Position numbers and translations under genes: made by a program
The notes under the pieces: generated by a model
Databases searched by the model: none
What the model was told of the DNA's origin: nothing
What the model saw: the letters and a program-made list of their open reading frames with translations, nothing else
In this document: piece after piece, positions 16,688-26,116 of the stretch
Layout: the number at the start of each line of letters is the position of its first letter
Numbering within the stretch: the first letter of the stretch is position 1
From: Ureibacillus massiliensis 4400831 = CIP 108448 = CCUG 49529
GTDB lineage: Bacteria > Bacillota > Bacilli > Bacillales_A > Planococcaceae
DNA length: 64,000 bases
Reading direction: 5' to 3'
Assembly: GCF_000772965.1 (NCBI RefSeq)
Contig: NZ_JPVQ01000001.1
Location: 62,001 to 126,000, forward strand

Positions 16688-16828
16688 TTATTTTTTATTT
16701 TTCTTTTTGTTTTGTTTTGCTAATTCACGAACTTCATTTACATCAAGTTCTTGAGCAATTTCTTGATTTTTAAGGTTGTTGTTGTTGTTGTTGTTTTGGT
16801 TATTTTTTAATTTATTTTTCTTTGCCAC
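16688..16828 (-). CDS. 46-residue Lys/Asn-rich protein with a poly-Asn run
   Basis: GTG 16828 is preceded by GGAGGTG at good distance. The 46-residue product starts MAKKNKLKNNQ, continues with seven asparagines, and ends QEIAQELDVNEVRELAKQNK plus KKNKK. The run is coded by seven AAC codons, a trinucleotide tract that may slip. ELDVNEVRELAKQN faintly recalls the gamma-type SASP repeat, so a spore protein is possible but unproven. It has its own terminator. Small basic cytosolic protein of unknown role. Confidence 0.65.
   Translation of the reverse strand: MAKKNKLKNNQNNNNNNNLKNQEIAQELDVNEVRELAKQNKKKNKK
16768..16790. repeat. (GTT)7 trinucleotide tract
   Basis: Seven GTT units on the plus strand (AAC codons on the minus strand) lie inside the small Lys/Asn-rich gene. 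Such tracts can change length by slippage without breaking the frame. Confidence 0.85.
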
Positions 16829-16975
16829 GAAAGTTTCACCTCCGATTTTTATTGTGTACGGGTTCGGTTTAGATTATCCATGTTTTTTACTCGAGCTAAC
16901 CTCGGTAAAATTGCTCAACAAAACGTAACTTTTCAACAAATACCAAGTCCAATGTTATAGAGGAGGCTGATTGAA

Positions 16976-18232
16976 TTGAAAAGGTTATTAACGATATTCC
17001 TGTTAATTAATTTGTTCATCTTAACAAGCTGTGGTACGGGAAGTTCAAATGAAAGTTTAAAAATCGCGAACGATGTAGAATATGGTAATGAAGACTACCA
17101 AACAATCGTGTCTTCGAATAATCAGTTAGGGTTTGAACTAATGGAAGAAGCTGAAAGAGATGATAACGGTAATATATTTATCTCACCAACAAGCTTAGTA
17201 ATGGCATTATCAATGGTCTATAACGGAGCAGATGGTGTGACAAAAGAGGAAATGGCTAATGTATTACATATTGAAGGGATTGACGCAGAAGAGTTAAACA
17301 AAGCAAATGCGTCTCTAATGTCGATATTGTTTCAAAATACAAAGGATGTTCAATTAAATGTAGCTAATTCCATTTGGCTCAATGAACACTACCATTTCCA
17401 AGAAGCTTTTGCAGAAAAGAACAAAGATTATTTTAATGCAGAGATTAGGGAAATCAACATATCCGATCCCGAGGCGCCTAACACAATGAATGATTGGGTA
17501 AAAAATGCAACAAACGGAAAAATCAATCAAATAGTTGAACCACCTATAAACCCTGATTTAGTTACGATTTTAATCAATGCAATTTATTTTAAAGGGAACT
17601 GGACACATCCATTTAATAAAGAGCAAACAGAAAAAAGCATTTTTACTTTAGAAAGCGGCAATACAAAAGAAGTATCCCTCATGAGATTAAATGAAAAATT
17701 AGCTTATATGGAAAACGAAATGTTCCAAGCGGTTTCACTCCCATATGGAGACGACCAAAACTTGAGCATGAAAGTTTTTTTACCGAGAGAAAATGTGCCT
17801 ATTTCACAATTTGAAAAACTTCTCAATAATACGAACTGGGAGAAATGGAAATCGGAATTTAATGAAAAAGAGGGCACTATCCTTCTTCCACGTTTTCAGT
17901 TGGAATATGAAGCTTTATTAAATGATACATTGAAAACACTTGGTATGCCGAGCGCTTTTGATAATGCGAATTTCTCGAAAATGATTGAAGAAAAAGTCCC
18001 TCTTTGGATAAGTAAAGTAACACAGAAGACATTTATTGATGTAAATGAAGAAGGGACTGAAGCCGCAGCGGCAACCTCTGTTGAAATCGTAACTGAGAGT
18101 GCATCGGCTGAAATGCCATTTTATATGGAAGTGAATCGACCTTTCTTCATAGCAATCACAGATGATAAAACAGGAGTTGTTCTATTTATGGGCTCAATTT
18201 CGAATCCAATGGAAAAAACGATTACCCAGTGA
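16976..18232 (+). CDS. lipoprotein serpin (serine protease inhibitor) 1
   Basis: The start is TTG 16976 after GAGGAGG. The 418-residue protein has a lipoprotein signal ending LTSCGTG, then a complete serpin fold: NIFISPTSLVMALSMVYNGA near residue 62, TILINAIYFKGNW near residue 195, and VNRPFFIAITDDKTGVVLFMG at the end. The reactive loop hinge EEGTEAAAAT (about residues 358-367) is the small-residue form of inhibitory serpins. Counting from the hinge places P1 at Glu374, suggesting a glutamyl-specific target protease. It is anchored on the outer membrane face and is followed 36 bases later by a paralogue. Confidence 0.93.
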   Translation: MKRLLTIFLLINLFILTSCGTGSSNESLKIANDVEYGNEDYQTIVSSNNQLGFELMEEAERDDNGNIFISPTSLVMALSMVYNGADGVTKEEMANVLHIEGIDAEELNKANASLMSILFQNTKDVQLNVANSIWLNEHYHFQEAFAEKNKDYFNAEIREINISDPEAPNTMNDWVKNATNGKINQIVEPPINPDLVTILINAIYFKGNWTHPFNKEQTEKSIFTLESGNTKEVSLMRLNEKLAYMENEMFQAVSLPYGDDQNLSMKVFLPRENVPISQFEKLLNNTNWEKWKSEFNEKEGTILLPRFQLEYEALLNDTLKTLGMPSAFDNANFSKMIEEKVPLWISKVTQKTFIDVNEEGTEAAAATSVEIVTESASAEMPFYMEVNRPFFIAITDDKTGVVLFMGSISNPMEKTITQ

Positions 18233-18268
18233 ATTAATGTTAAGGAAATTAGATAGGTGGTGAGTGAA

Positions 18269-19516
18269 TTGAAAAAACTATTAATCATTATGATGATGCT
18301 TTCTTTACTCCTTGTTAGTTGTGGAACTACTAGTACTTCAAGCGACAGTCTGAAAATTTCAAGCGATGTGGAATTTGGGAAAGAGGATTACCTTAATATC
18401 GTGTCTTCTAATAACGAATTAGGTTTTCAACTTCTAGCAGAAGCTCCTAGGGATAAAGAAGGGAATATCTTTATTTCACCGACAAGTTTATTTATGGCTC
18501 TCGCTATGGTCTATAACGGCGCGGACGGAGAAACAAAAGAAGAAATTTCAAATGTTTTAAATGCAAATGGACTTAATGCGGAGGATATAAATAAGGCTAA
18601 TGCATCATTAATGACCATCTTGAGTGAAAACGCAGAGCAAATTCAACTAAGTATTGCGAATTCCATTTGGTTAAATGAAAGCTATCATTTCCAAGAAGAG
18701 TTTGCCTCAACTAGTCGAGATTATTTTAATGCGGAAATCAAAGAAATTATTATAGAGGATGCTCAGTCACCAAAAGTAATCAATGATTGGGTTAATAAAG
18801 CAACAAATGGAAAAATAGGAGAGATTGTCGGAGAAGAATTAAATCCTGAATTTGTGACAATGCTCATCAACGCTATTTATTTTTACGGTGGTTGGACATA
18901 TCCCTTTGAGGCCTCATTGACTAAAGCGCATGAGTTCACTTTGGAAGGTGGCTCTACAAAAGATGTGCCATTAATGGAATTGCATGAACACCTATTTTAT
19001 ATGGAAAATAACCTATTCCAAGCAGTGTCGCTTCCTTATGGACAAAATGAAAATATAAGAATGGAAGTTTTTTTACCAAATGAGAGCATAAGTTTAGGTG
19101 AGTTTGAAAAAATGCTCACATATGAAAATTGGCAGGAGTGGCGTGGGAGTTTTGCTGAAACGGAAGGCACCATTTTACTACCGAAATTCAAACTAGAATA
19201 TGAAGTGGAGCTAAAGGAAACATTAGAATCGTTAGGTATGTCATCAGCATTTAACAAAAATGCGAATTTCTCAAATATGATTCAGGAAGCACAAGAAATA
19301 GCGATTAGCAGTGTAAAACAAAAAACATTTATTGATGTAAATGAAGAAGGTACAGAGGCTGCAGCAGTCACTTCTGTAGAAATGGAAACAGCAGCTATGC
19401 AACCAATGTACGATCCATTTCATATGGAAGTGAACCGTCCATTTTATATCTTCATTGTAGATGAAAAAACGGATGTAATTTTATTTATGGGGTCCATTAC
19501 AAACCCGCAAGAGTAA
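18269..19516 (+). CDS. lipoprotein serpin (serine protease inhibitor) 2
   Basis: TTG 18269 after AGGTGGTGAG is chosen because it aligns with the start of the first serpin; in-frame GTGs at 18257 and 18260 overlap the ribosome site. The 415-residue product has signal LLLVSCGTT and the full serpin fold. Its hinge EEGTEAAAVT matches that of serpin 1. The rest of the reactive loop differs (SVEMETAAMQPMYDPF), placing P1 near Ala375 by hinge counting. It therefore probably inhibits a different protease, such as a subtilisin- or elastase-like enzyme. It lies 36 bases after serpin 1 with no terminator between, so they are co-transcribed. It arose by tandem duplication. Confidence 0.92.
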   Translation: MKKLLIIMMMLSLLLVSCGTTSTSSDSLKISSDVEFGKEDYLNIVSSNNELGFQLLAEAPRDKEGNIFISPTSLFMALAMVYNGADGETKEEISNVLNANGLNAEDINKANASLMTILSENAEQIQLSIANSIWLNESYHFQEEFASTSRDYFNAEIKEIIIEDAQSPKVINDWVNKATNGKIGEIVGEELNPEFVTMLINAIYFYGGWTYPFEASLTKAHEFTLEGGSTKDVPLMELHEHLFYMENNLFQAVSLPYGQNENIRMEVFLPNESISLGEFEKMLTYENWQEWRGSFAETEGTILLPKFKLEYEVELKETLESLGMSSAFNKNANFSNMIQEAQEIAISSVKQKTFIDVNEEGTEAAAVTSVEMETAAMQPMYDPFHMEVNRPFYIFIVDEKTDVILFMGSITNPQE

Positions 19517-19734
19517 ACTTTTATTGCGGTAGATCTTGTAAACAGCCATAATGGAATCTAGACAGATTTTTCAGGAATGTCTTTTTATCTTCGTTGAATG
19601 AATCGTAGGATTTATTTTCATACTGAATTCATCGACCAATTAAGGGAAATAAAATAATGTTGGAAAAACTGCATGAACTGTCTATGGATTGGTAAAACAA
19701 TAATATGTAACTTTTTTAAAGTGAGGTAATAGCA

Positions 19735-20007
19735 ATGGAAGAAATTAAAGTCGGAGAAATATTTACAATTGGCGATGAGGAAAATGAAGAGCATGAAGTT
19801 GAAGTGCTAGCGTCTATCAATATTGAAGGTACTCAGTATGTAGCGGTAGGCTTTGTAGAGGACTTGCGAGAAGAAACAGAAGAAGACATCGACGTATTCT
19901 TCTTAAAAGTCGATGAAGAAGGCGATTTTGAAGCAATTGAAAGTGACGAAGAATTCGATAAAGTCTCAGCAGCATTTGATGAGGTTTTGGATGACGAGTC
20001 CAACTGA
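19735..20007 (+). CDS. DUF1292 acidic protein (YrzB-like)
   Basis: The 90-residue, very acidic protein matches DUF1292: GEIFTIGDEENEEHEVEVLA near the start and a DEEGDFEAIESDEEFDKV tail. It is cytosolic with no known activity. GTGAGGT precedes the ATG. In many Firmicutes YrzB lies beside yrrK; here it stands alone and may be a paralogue. Confidence 0.85.
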   Translation: MEEIKVGEIFTIGDEENEEHEVEVLASINIEGTQYVAVGFVEDLREETEEDIDVFFLKVDEEGDFEAIESDEEFDKVSAAFDEVLDDESN

Positions 20008-20026
20008 GAATTGAAAAAATTAGCTT

Positions 20027-20061
20027 AGAGCTGTCCCTTAATGAAGGGCGGCTCTTTTTTA
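20027..20061 (+). terminator. terminator after DUF1292 gene
   Basis: AGAGCTGTCCCTT pairs with AAGGGCGGCTCT (G-U pair), followed by TTTTTT. Confidence 0.88.
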
Positions 20062-20149
20062 AATAAATCGATTATGTTGTACATAGGACCTATTTAAAAG
20101 AGAAAAAGTATATGTAATGAAAAGTTGAACTTAAGAAAGGTGAGATACA

Positions 20150-20686
20150 TTGAAAACAGCTGTATTCTTAGATAGAGATGGTGTTATTAATGAGGTGTTA
20201 ACAAAGCGAGTGAAATTTGTTAATAAACCTCGTGATTTATACTTTTTACCTAAGGTTCCTGAAGCGATTAAGAATTTAAATGAGTACTTTGATTATATAT
20301 TTGTCGTGACTAACCAAGGTGGAGTCAGTTTAGGCTTTATGCGGGAGAAGCAGCTTCAAAAAATTCATGAGCATATGATGGCAGAGCTAAGAAGGGTGGG
20401 TGCTGTAGTTCACGATGTAGCTTATTGCCCTCATAAGCCGAAAGAGGGTTGTTTGTGTAGAAAGCCAAACTCGAAGTTAATCGAGGACTTAGCAAAAAAA
20501 TATGATGTTGAACTAGAAAAATCCTATATGGTGGGTGATACGGATACAGACATACTAGCTGGGAAAAAGGCAGGGACTAAAACAGTATTTATTGGCGACG
20601 ATGATGGACTAGCGGATGCTGTTTATCCTGATTTGTACAGTGCGAGTGAATGGATTATTAGGGAAATGAAGAAGGGTGAGCACTAA
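20150..20686 (+). CDS. HAD-IIIA phosphatase (GmhB/HisB-N-like)
   Basis: The start is TTG 20150 after GAAAGGTGAG. The 178-residue protein has HAD motif 1 VFLDRDGVIN, motif 2 VVTNQGG, a zinc loop CPHKPKEGCLCRKP, and motif 4 MVGDTDTDILAGKKAGT. This is the pattern of D,D-heptose 1,7-bisphosphate phosphatase and the histidinol-phosphatase domain. A cytosolic sugar-phosphate phosphatase is likely. No heptose or histidine genes are nearby, so the substrate is open. Confidence 0.88.
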   Translation: MKTAVFLDRDGVINEVLTKRVKFVNKPRDLYFLPKVPEAIKNLNEYFDYIFVVTNQGGVSLGFMREKQLQKIHEHMMAELRRVGAVVHDVAYCPHKPKEGCLCRKPNSKLIEDLAKKYDVELEKSYMVGDTDTDILAGKKAGTKTVFIGDDDGLADAVYPDLYSASEWIIREMKKGEH

Positions 20687-20901
20687 TAAATTGCGGTGAA
20701 GTTTTGAAAGACTTCTTTTAATAGGTTTTATTTGAAAGCATGTCGGTATTAAGTTAAAGGGCCAGAGTTAGGGATGGTCGTTAAAAAAGTAATAACAGTT
20801 TTGTTCCTACTGCTAAATTACCCTCCAAACCCACTTTGATTTCTTTATTTATGTTAAAATAACTAACAAGTCTTAATAGTAGTATTTCGGAGGTGATTAA
20901 T

Positions 20902-21075
20902 TTGTTTATCGGGATTTTGGCCCTTTTAACTATAGTGGTATGGTATATACAAATTAATGAATTAATTAAACCCGAAGAAAAGAAAGACAATAGAAAAGTA
21001 ATATTATTAACTGCCTTTGGGTGCTTGTTAACAGCATTTTTAACCATTAAACTTTTTCAAATGTTTATCGCTTAA
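20902..21075 (+). CDS. small two-helix membrane protein
   Basis: TTG 20902 follows GGAGGTGAT at the right spacing; a GTG three codons earlier overlaps that site. The 57-residue product has a hydrophobic helix at each end (FIGILALLTIVVWYI and VILLTAFGCLLTAFLTI). A charged loop IKPEEKKDNRK lies between them. It recalls small Bacillus membrane proteins of unknown function. Confidence 0.65.
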   Translation: MFIGILALLTIVVWYIQINELIKPEEKKDNRKVILLTAFGCLLTAFLTIKLFQMFIA

Positions 21076-21168
21076 ATATTAATCGCGACTACCATTTAAG
21101 AAGGAACCTCTTTTGGCTTTAATTTGCTCATATTACGAACAACGTAGTTAATGTACATGAGTGCCTTA

Positions 21169-21666
21169 CTAATTTTTCAAAAGCGAATTAATCTGTTCAA
21201 TCAACTCACTTTCTGTACTTTCATGTAAATTTTTATACCAATCTATCTCATTATCGGTTAGGTTATCGTTAATGTGCGTCACATACTCATTTACAAACTT
21301 TATATCTTTCAAAATGGATGCTACTAAATCTGGCTGCATATCAACCTGTCTGAGTCCGTTTCCAATAGCCTGTAACGTATCACTTAATAATGCTAATCGA
21401 CTATTAATTCTAGAAATTTCTAAACTTGCATCAAGGTATTTTCCAGAGTATTCATATAACAGCTCGCTTGAAGGATCGCTATTAGATAAAAAAGAATATT
21501 TAGTACTGTAATCTGAACTAAGACTCAGAACAGTCCGGAATTCCGTTTTATAAAAATAGCCTAATCTTGATTGTAGTTTCGTTATTTCTGTATGTTGCAG
21601 GTAAGATAGGAATACCAAAATAACTAATAATAATGGAAAAATATATTTCTTACAAATTTTTAACAT
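21169..21666 (-). CDS. membrane-anchored hypothetical protein
   Basis: The 165-residue protein has one N-terminal membrane helix (FPLLLVILVFLSYL). A mostly helical extracytoplasmic domain with Ser/Leu/Asn-rich heptads follows. I recognise no motif. It would be an outward-facing bitopic protein. The ribosome site before the ATG is weak. Confidence 0.6.
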   Translation of the reverse strand: MLKICKKYIFPLLLVILVFLSYLQHTEITKLQSRLGYFYKTEFRTVLSLSSDYSTKYSFLSNSDPSSELLYEYSGKYLDASLEISRINSRLALLSDTLQAIGNGLRQVDMQPDLVASILKDIKFVNEYVTHINDNLTDNEIDWYKNLHESTESELIEQINSLLKN

Positions 21667-21789
21667 AATTACTCACCAACTACTAATTATGTTTATTTCT
21701 TTTTACCAACAATTATATGTTAACACATTTCTAAATAATGTAAAATAAGTGATAATTAGGTTTACTAAAGTTCTAGGCTATTAAAGGCA

Positions 21790-21823
21790 AAAAAGAGACG
21801 GTTGAAAACATTCCGCTCTTTTT
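21790..21823 (-). terminator. terminator after tautomerase gene
   Basis: On the minus strand AAAGAGCGG pairs with CCG-T-CTCTTT, followed by TTTTGCC. Confidence 0.65.
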
Positions 21824-21862
21824 ACTCGTTAGTATTTCAATTTATGTTAAAACCAACTTGAT

Positions 21863-22066
21863 TTATTGTCCCTTTTTTCTACGAACTGTGATTGATTCTC
21901 CAGCAATTCCCCAATTATCCGTATGAACCTCATCAATAACTACTACAGTTGTATTGGGATTTTTATCTAATACATCAACAAGTAGTTGTGTAGCACCTTT
22001 AATAAGTGCAGCTTTTTTTTCAGGTGTAACGTTTTCGTTTGTAATTTTAATGTTTACGTATGGCAT
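21863..22066 (-). CDS. 4-oxalocrotonate tautomerase-family protein
   Basis: I start at ATG 22066 so that the mature protein begins with catalytic Pro1 (PYVNIKITNENVTPEKKAAL). The ATG two codons upstream would bury it, and GAGGAAATGATT spaces better to the inner ATG. The 67-residue product has the 4-OT beta-alpha-beta fold and a C-terminal VRRKKGQ. DmpI/YwhB-like enzymes interconvert enol and keto acids as hexamers. It lies downstream of the MFS gene on the same strand and may share its transcript. Confidence 0.88.
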   Translation of the reverse strand: MPYVNIKITNENVTPEKKAALIKGATQLLVDVLDKNPNTTVVVIDEVHTDNWGIAGESITVRRKKGQ

Positions 22067-22106
22067 AATCATTTCCTCATTTCCTTTTTATTGTATAGGT
22101 GAAGTT

Positions 22107-23276
22107 TCAAGATTGGTCTTTTTTGTCAAATCGAATTCCACTAATAAGGAACAGTGCTCCAACAAATACTACACTGGCTGCTCCTATTAAAGCGGCGTTA
22201 TAACTTTGAGTGAAAGACGTTAAAATTCCAGCGACTGTTGGCCCAATCATTTGGCCAGTTGCATAAATAGCTGTAAGATAACCAATGATTCGACTGCTAT
22301 TTGTTGGACTCATTTGGCGCACTAATGTTGTAGCAAGTGTGGTAATCCCCATGAATGTTGCTCCAAACAATAATGCACTGATGAATAGGCTCGTTTGAGT
22401 AGACCAAAATACAGGTAGGGCAATACCAATGGCTTGTAGAATCATTGATAAAACTAATGATTTTACAAACCCATACTTTTTGGCAAGGGATGACCAAACA
22501 AAACAGGAAGGAATTGCCCCAAAGCCAACAACTATCCAAACTAAAGATGAATCAATATGAAAAGTAGATGTGTTTTGGGCAATCGATACGATAAATGTAC
22601 CTGTTACAATGTAACCTAAACCTTCTAATCCATAGGCAATCATTAACCAAGGAAGCCATTTAACGGGTGGCACTGGTAGTTCATTTACAGGATTTTTCTT
22701 ATTTACTTCAGTACTTATAGAATCATTTAGCCATCTCCATACAAATACTGATAAAAGTGTGCTAACAATAGCTAGTCCTATCCATACACCTTCCCAGCCG
22801 AATGAACTGTTTAAACTCGGTATGAAAAATGTTGAAAAAAAGATGCCAAGTCCGACCCCTGAATAAAAGAAGCCTGACCAATTTGTTTTACCAGCCCTAG
22901 CTAGTCTATCCAGTACAATACTAGAAGCTAAAACAAAAATGAATGCACTTACTACTCCTGAAACTAATCGAAGTATAAGCATTAAAATGTACGAGTGAGA
23001 AAGCCCCATTGCGAACGTAGTAATCACACTAACAATGAGACTAACTCTTAAATAATGGGTTTTATGTTTATTTAACGGAAGAGCCCCTGCTAATATTGCT
23101 CCAGCTAAATATCCAGCATAATTGCTTGAAGCAAGAAAACCTGCTAATGCGTCAGTAAAGGAAAGCGCATTTTGCATAAGTGGCAGAATAGGTGTATAAG
23201 CGAATCTTCCAATCCCCATTGCAATCATTAGTGAAAAAATGCCACCGACCAATAATAAAACAGGCTGTTTATTCAA
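22107..23276 (-). CDS. YbfB/YjiJ-family MFS transporter
   Basis: The 389-residue protein has about twelve membrane helices. The opening GGIFSLMIAMGIGRFAYTPILP near residue 11 is the signature of the YbfB/YjiJ major facilitator group. A cytosolic loop around residues 195-215 (NKKNPVNELPVPPVKWL) separates the halves. It is transcribed divergently from a LysR regulator 128 bases away, which probably controls it. The substrate is unknown; members are thought to be exporters. Confidence 0.88.
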   Translation of the reverse strand: MNKQPVLLLVGGIFSLMIAMGIGRFAYTPILPLMQNALSFTDALAGFLASSNYAGYLAGAILAGALPLNKHKTHYLRVSLIVSVITTFAMGLSHSYILMLILRLVSGVVSAFIFVLASSIVLDRLARAGKTNWSGFFYSGVGLGIFFSTFFIPSLNSSFGWEGVWIGLAIVSTLLSVFVWRWLNDSISTEVNKKNPVNELPVPPVKWLPWLMIAYGLEGLGYIVTGTFIVSIAQNTSTFHIDSSLVWIVVGFGAIPSCFVWSSLAKKYGFVKSLVLSMILQAIGIALPVFWSTQTSLFISALLFGATFMGITTLATTLVRQMSPTNSSRIIGYLTAIYATGQMIGPTVAGILTSFTQSYNAALIGAASVVFVGALFLISGIRFDKKDQS

Positions 23277-23324
23277 TAGTTCACCCCCTTTAAAAACTAT
23301 AATTTTTATTTCTATAATTATCTT

Positions 23325-23398
23325 ATCTGTTTTTTGATATATGGTATAATACGTAAAATTGATATAAGGGTATCGCTTATTTATATATCAAGAGGGGG
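23325..23398. promoter_or_regulatory. divergent promoter/operator region, MFS - LysR
   Basis: TATAAT lies at about 23345. TGATATAT (near 23335) and ATATATCA (near 23383) form an inverted repeat flanking it. GATATAAGGGTATC within is a second GATA/TATC dyad. The position between a LysR gene and its target fits a LysR operator. Confidence 0.5.
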
Positions 23399-23404
23399 AT
23401 GACG

Positions 23405-24283
23405 ATGGATTTACAATCATTAAGATTTTTTCAAGCTGTTGCAAAGTTAGGTAGTATCTCAAAAGCAGCCAAAGAGTTAAACTATGCACAATCTAATCTC
23501 ACATCAAAAATACAACAATTGGAAACAAGTCTTCAGACAACGTTATTCTATCGACATAATAAAGGGGTAACTCTTACTGATAAAGGTGAAATATTACTAT
23601 CTTATACGGAGGAAATATTTCAACTTCTTAACAAGGTAAGAGAAGTAATAAATGATGATCAAGCACCAAAAGGTCCTTTAGTAATAGGATCAATGGAAAC
23701 TACTGCTGCGGTTCGTTTACCGGCATTGCTTTCAAAATTCCATCGTGAATATCCTGCAGTAGACCTTACATTAAGAACGGGCCCAACTGAACAAAATGTT
23801 CAAGGTGTTTTACAATATGAATTAGATGGAGCTTTTGTTGCAGGTCCTATCGAGCATCCTGAGCTTGCTTATAAGACAGTAATTGAAGAGGAGCTAGTAC
23901 TTATAACAGATATGCACCATCAATCGTTAAATTCTTTAAAGGAAATTCAAAATCGAACGATATTAGTATTCCGTAGTGGGTGCTCATATCGGGCTAGATT
24001 TGAAGCATGGTTGAAAGAAGAAGGGGTAATACCAGAAAAAATAATGGAGTTTGGAACACTTGATGGAATTATCGGCTGCGTTTCAGCGGGATTGGGTATA
24101 AGTTTACTTCCACGTAGTGTAGTAGTCAAACAGATAGAAGAAGGGGCGCTTATATGGCATTCTATTCCTGAGCGTTTTGGAAAAGTTCAAACAATCTTTA
24201 TCCATCGTAAAGATAGATATATGTCTACTACGCTTGAGAAGTTTACTGAAATGTTGAACAAAGAAGCTACAATCTTAGTCTAG
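23405..24283 (+). CDS. LysR-family transcriptional regulator
   Basis: The 292-residue protein has an N-terminal helix-turn-helix (LGSISKAAKELNYAQSNLTSKIQQLE, residues 16-41) and a LysR substrate domain from residue 90 (GPLVIGSMETTAAVRLPALLSKF). ATG 23405 is six bases after AGAGGGGG; an ATG two codons earlier is too near. It resembles CzcR/YwbI-type regulators. The divergent MFS gene is the likely target. The inducer is unknown. Confidence 0.9.
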   Translation: MDLQSLRFFQAVAKLGSISKAAKELNYAQSNLTSKIQQLETSLQTTLFYRHNKGVTLTDKGEILLSYTEEIFQLLNKVREVINDDQAPKGPLVIGSMETTAAVRLPALLSKFHREYPAVDLTLRTGPTEQNVQGVLQYELDGAFVAGPIEHPELAYKTVIEEELVLITDMHHQSLNSLKEIQNRTILVFRSGCSYRARFEAWLKEEGVIPEKIMEFGTLDGIIGCVSAGLGISLLPRSVVVKQIEEGALIWHSIPERFGKVQTIFIHRKDRYMSTTLEKFTEMLNKEATILV

Positions 24284-24472
24284 GGTGATGAAAAATTTTC
24301 CTTAAGTTAACAGGGAATTTCGCATAACATAAAGAATAGACCTTATAAGCTGGTAAATTAAACAATTCATCATTTTTCAATGAAGTAAAAGTATAATCAA
24401 CATTATGAAGTAGAAAATAAGCTTATTAAGTACATGTTGATTACGTCATATATCAAAGAAAAGAGGTTTCGT

Positions 24473-25930
24473 ATGACAAAAAAATTTAATTGGAATTTTG
24501 ATAATAGCTATGCACGTCTACCGGAATCTTTTTATACAAGGATAAACCCTACACCTGTTTCGTCTCCTACATTAGTTGTCTTAAATGAGAAATTAGCTGA
24601 ATCACTGGGATTAAGTGCAGAAGCGCTAAATCGTGATGAGAGTGCAGCGATATTGTCAGGAAACAGTATTCCAGATGGTGCTGAACCAATTGCACAAAGC
24701 TATGCGGGACATCAATTCGGTCATTTTACAATGCTGGGAGATGGTCGTGCAGTTTTACTTGGAGAGCAAGTCACACCAGAGGGAGAACGATTTGATATTC
24801 AATTAAAAGGTGCTGGAAGAACTCCTTATTCAAGAGGGGGAGATGGGCGGGCGGCACTTGGGCCCATGCTGAGAGAATATATTATTAGTGAAGCTATGGA
24901 TGCATTAGGTATTCCCACTACTCGAAGTTTAGCTGTCGTCTCAACAGGTGAACAAATTATGCGTGAAACGGATTTGCCAGGTGCCATTCTTACACGAGTG
25001 GCAGCAAGTCATATTCGAGTCGGTACTTTCCAATATGCTGCAAAGTGGGGGACTTTTGAGGAGCTTCAAACACTTGCAGAATATACGATTGTAAGACATT
25101 ATCCAGATATTGAATATGATGATACGAGATATGGAAATTTCCTTCATGCAGTAGTAGAACGTCAGGCAGAGTTAATTGCAAAATGGATGCTAGTAGGCTT
25201 TATTCACGGTGTGATGAATACAGACAATATGACGATTAGCGGCGAAACGATTGATTATGGTCCGTGTGCATTTATGGATACCTATGACCGAAAAACAGTG
25301 TTTAGTTCTATAGATACCCATGGTCGATACGCTTATGGTAATCAACCACAGATTGGGGTTTGGAATTTAGCGCGCTTTGCGGAATGTTTAATCCCACTCA
25401 TTGATAAAGATGAAGAAAAATCTGTTGAACTAGCTCAAAGTATCCTTGGAGAGTTTTCAAAAATTTATAATGAAAAATGGCTATCAGGAATGCGAGCAAA
25501 ACTCGGGCTATTTAGTGAAGAAGAACAAGATGAAGCGCTTATTTACGAATTACTAGATTTAATGGAAAAGTATCGCGCAGATTACACAAATACATTTCGT
25601 GCATTGACGATAAACAAACTAGAAAACATGGCGTTATTCGAATCAAATGAATTCCAAGAATGGGATGGAAAATGGCAAGCTAGGCTAAATCACCAAAAAC
25701 AATCAAAAACTGAAGTGTTGGAATTAATGAAGGTAAGCAATCCATCAGTTATTCCGCGCAACCATCGTGTTGAAGAAGCACTAGAAGCTGCTGAAAAAGG
25801 GGACCTTAGTGTTATGGAGAAGCTGTTAAAGGTTCTAGCAGATCCTTATGCTTACGTACCAGAACAAGAAGACTATTGTTCCTTACCAGAACCAACAGAT
25901 AGACCATATAGAACGTTTTGTGGAACATAA
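24473..25930 (+). CDS. selO: protein adenylyltransferase SelO (YdiU)
   Basis: ATG 24473 follows GAGGT and gives 485 residues. The pseudokinase is recognisable by [20 protein letters not shown] at the N-terminus, [17 protein letters not shown] near residue 80 and the [26 protein letters not shown] stretch near residue 120. [23 protein letters not shown] near residue 245 follows. SelO binds ATP upside-down and transfers AMP to Ser/Thr/Tyr of redox proteins. The C-terminus [16 protein letters not shown] keeps a cysteine in the place of the usual C-terminal Cys/Sec. Ends at a very strong terminator. Confidence 0.95.
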   Translation: MTKKFNWNFDNSYARLPESFYTRINPTPVSSPTLVVLNEKLAESLGLSAEALNRDESAAILSGNSIPDGAEPIAQSYAGHQFGHFTMLGDGRAVLLGEQVTPEGERFDIQLKGAGRTPYSRGGDGRAALGPMLREYIISEAMDALGIPTTRSLAVVSTGEQIMRETDLPGAILTRVAASHIRVGTFQYAAKWGTFEELQTLAEYTIVRHYPDIEYDDTRYGNFLHAVVERQAELIAKWMLVGFIHGVMNTDNMTISGETIDYGPCAFMDTYDRKTVFSSIDTHGRYAYGNQPQIGVWNLARFAECLIPLIDKDEEKSVELAQSILGEFSKIYNEKWLSGMRAKLGLFSEEEQDEALIYELLDLMEKYRADYTNTFRALTINKLENMALFESNEFQEWDGKWQARLNHQKQSKTEVLELMKVSNPSVIPRNHRVEEALEAAEKGDLSVMEKLLKVLADPYAYVPEQEDYCSLPEPTDRPYRTFCGT

Positions 25931-25967
25931 TAAAGAAATGAGCGAAGGGGCTTAGCCATCGCCAGTT

Positions 25968-26018
25968 AAGAAAGTAGATAAACTCTAATAGTAGTCAGAG
26001 TTTATCTACTTTCTTTTT
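25968..26018 (+). terminator. strong terminator after selO
   Basis: A 19-bp perfect stem (AAGAAAGTAGATAAACTCT with its complement at 25997-26015) is followed by a T-tract. Confidence 0.93.
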
Positions 26019-26045
26019 AATAACATATTGGTACAAGTCGAATAT

Positions 26046-26074
26046 TTGACTTTTTTTATTTAATATGATAGATT
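26046..26074 (+). promoter_or_regulatory. putative promoter of the ABC-F leader
   Basis: TTGACT, 17 bases, TAGATT. It lies about 40 bases before the first leader-peptide ATG. Confidence 0.55.
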
Positions 26075-26116
26075 AACCTCGTAATTTATTTCATATCTTA
26101 GGAGGATTATTAAAAA

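Noticed and set aside
16976-19516. Eukaryotic contamination, because serpins are best known from animals.
   Set aside because: TTG starts, bacterial ribosome sites, lipoprotein signals and neighbouring Bacillales genes show a native bacterial locus.
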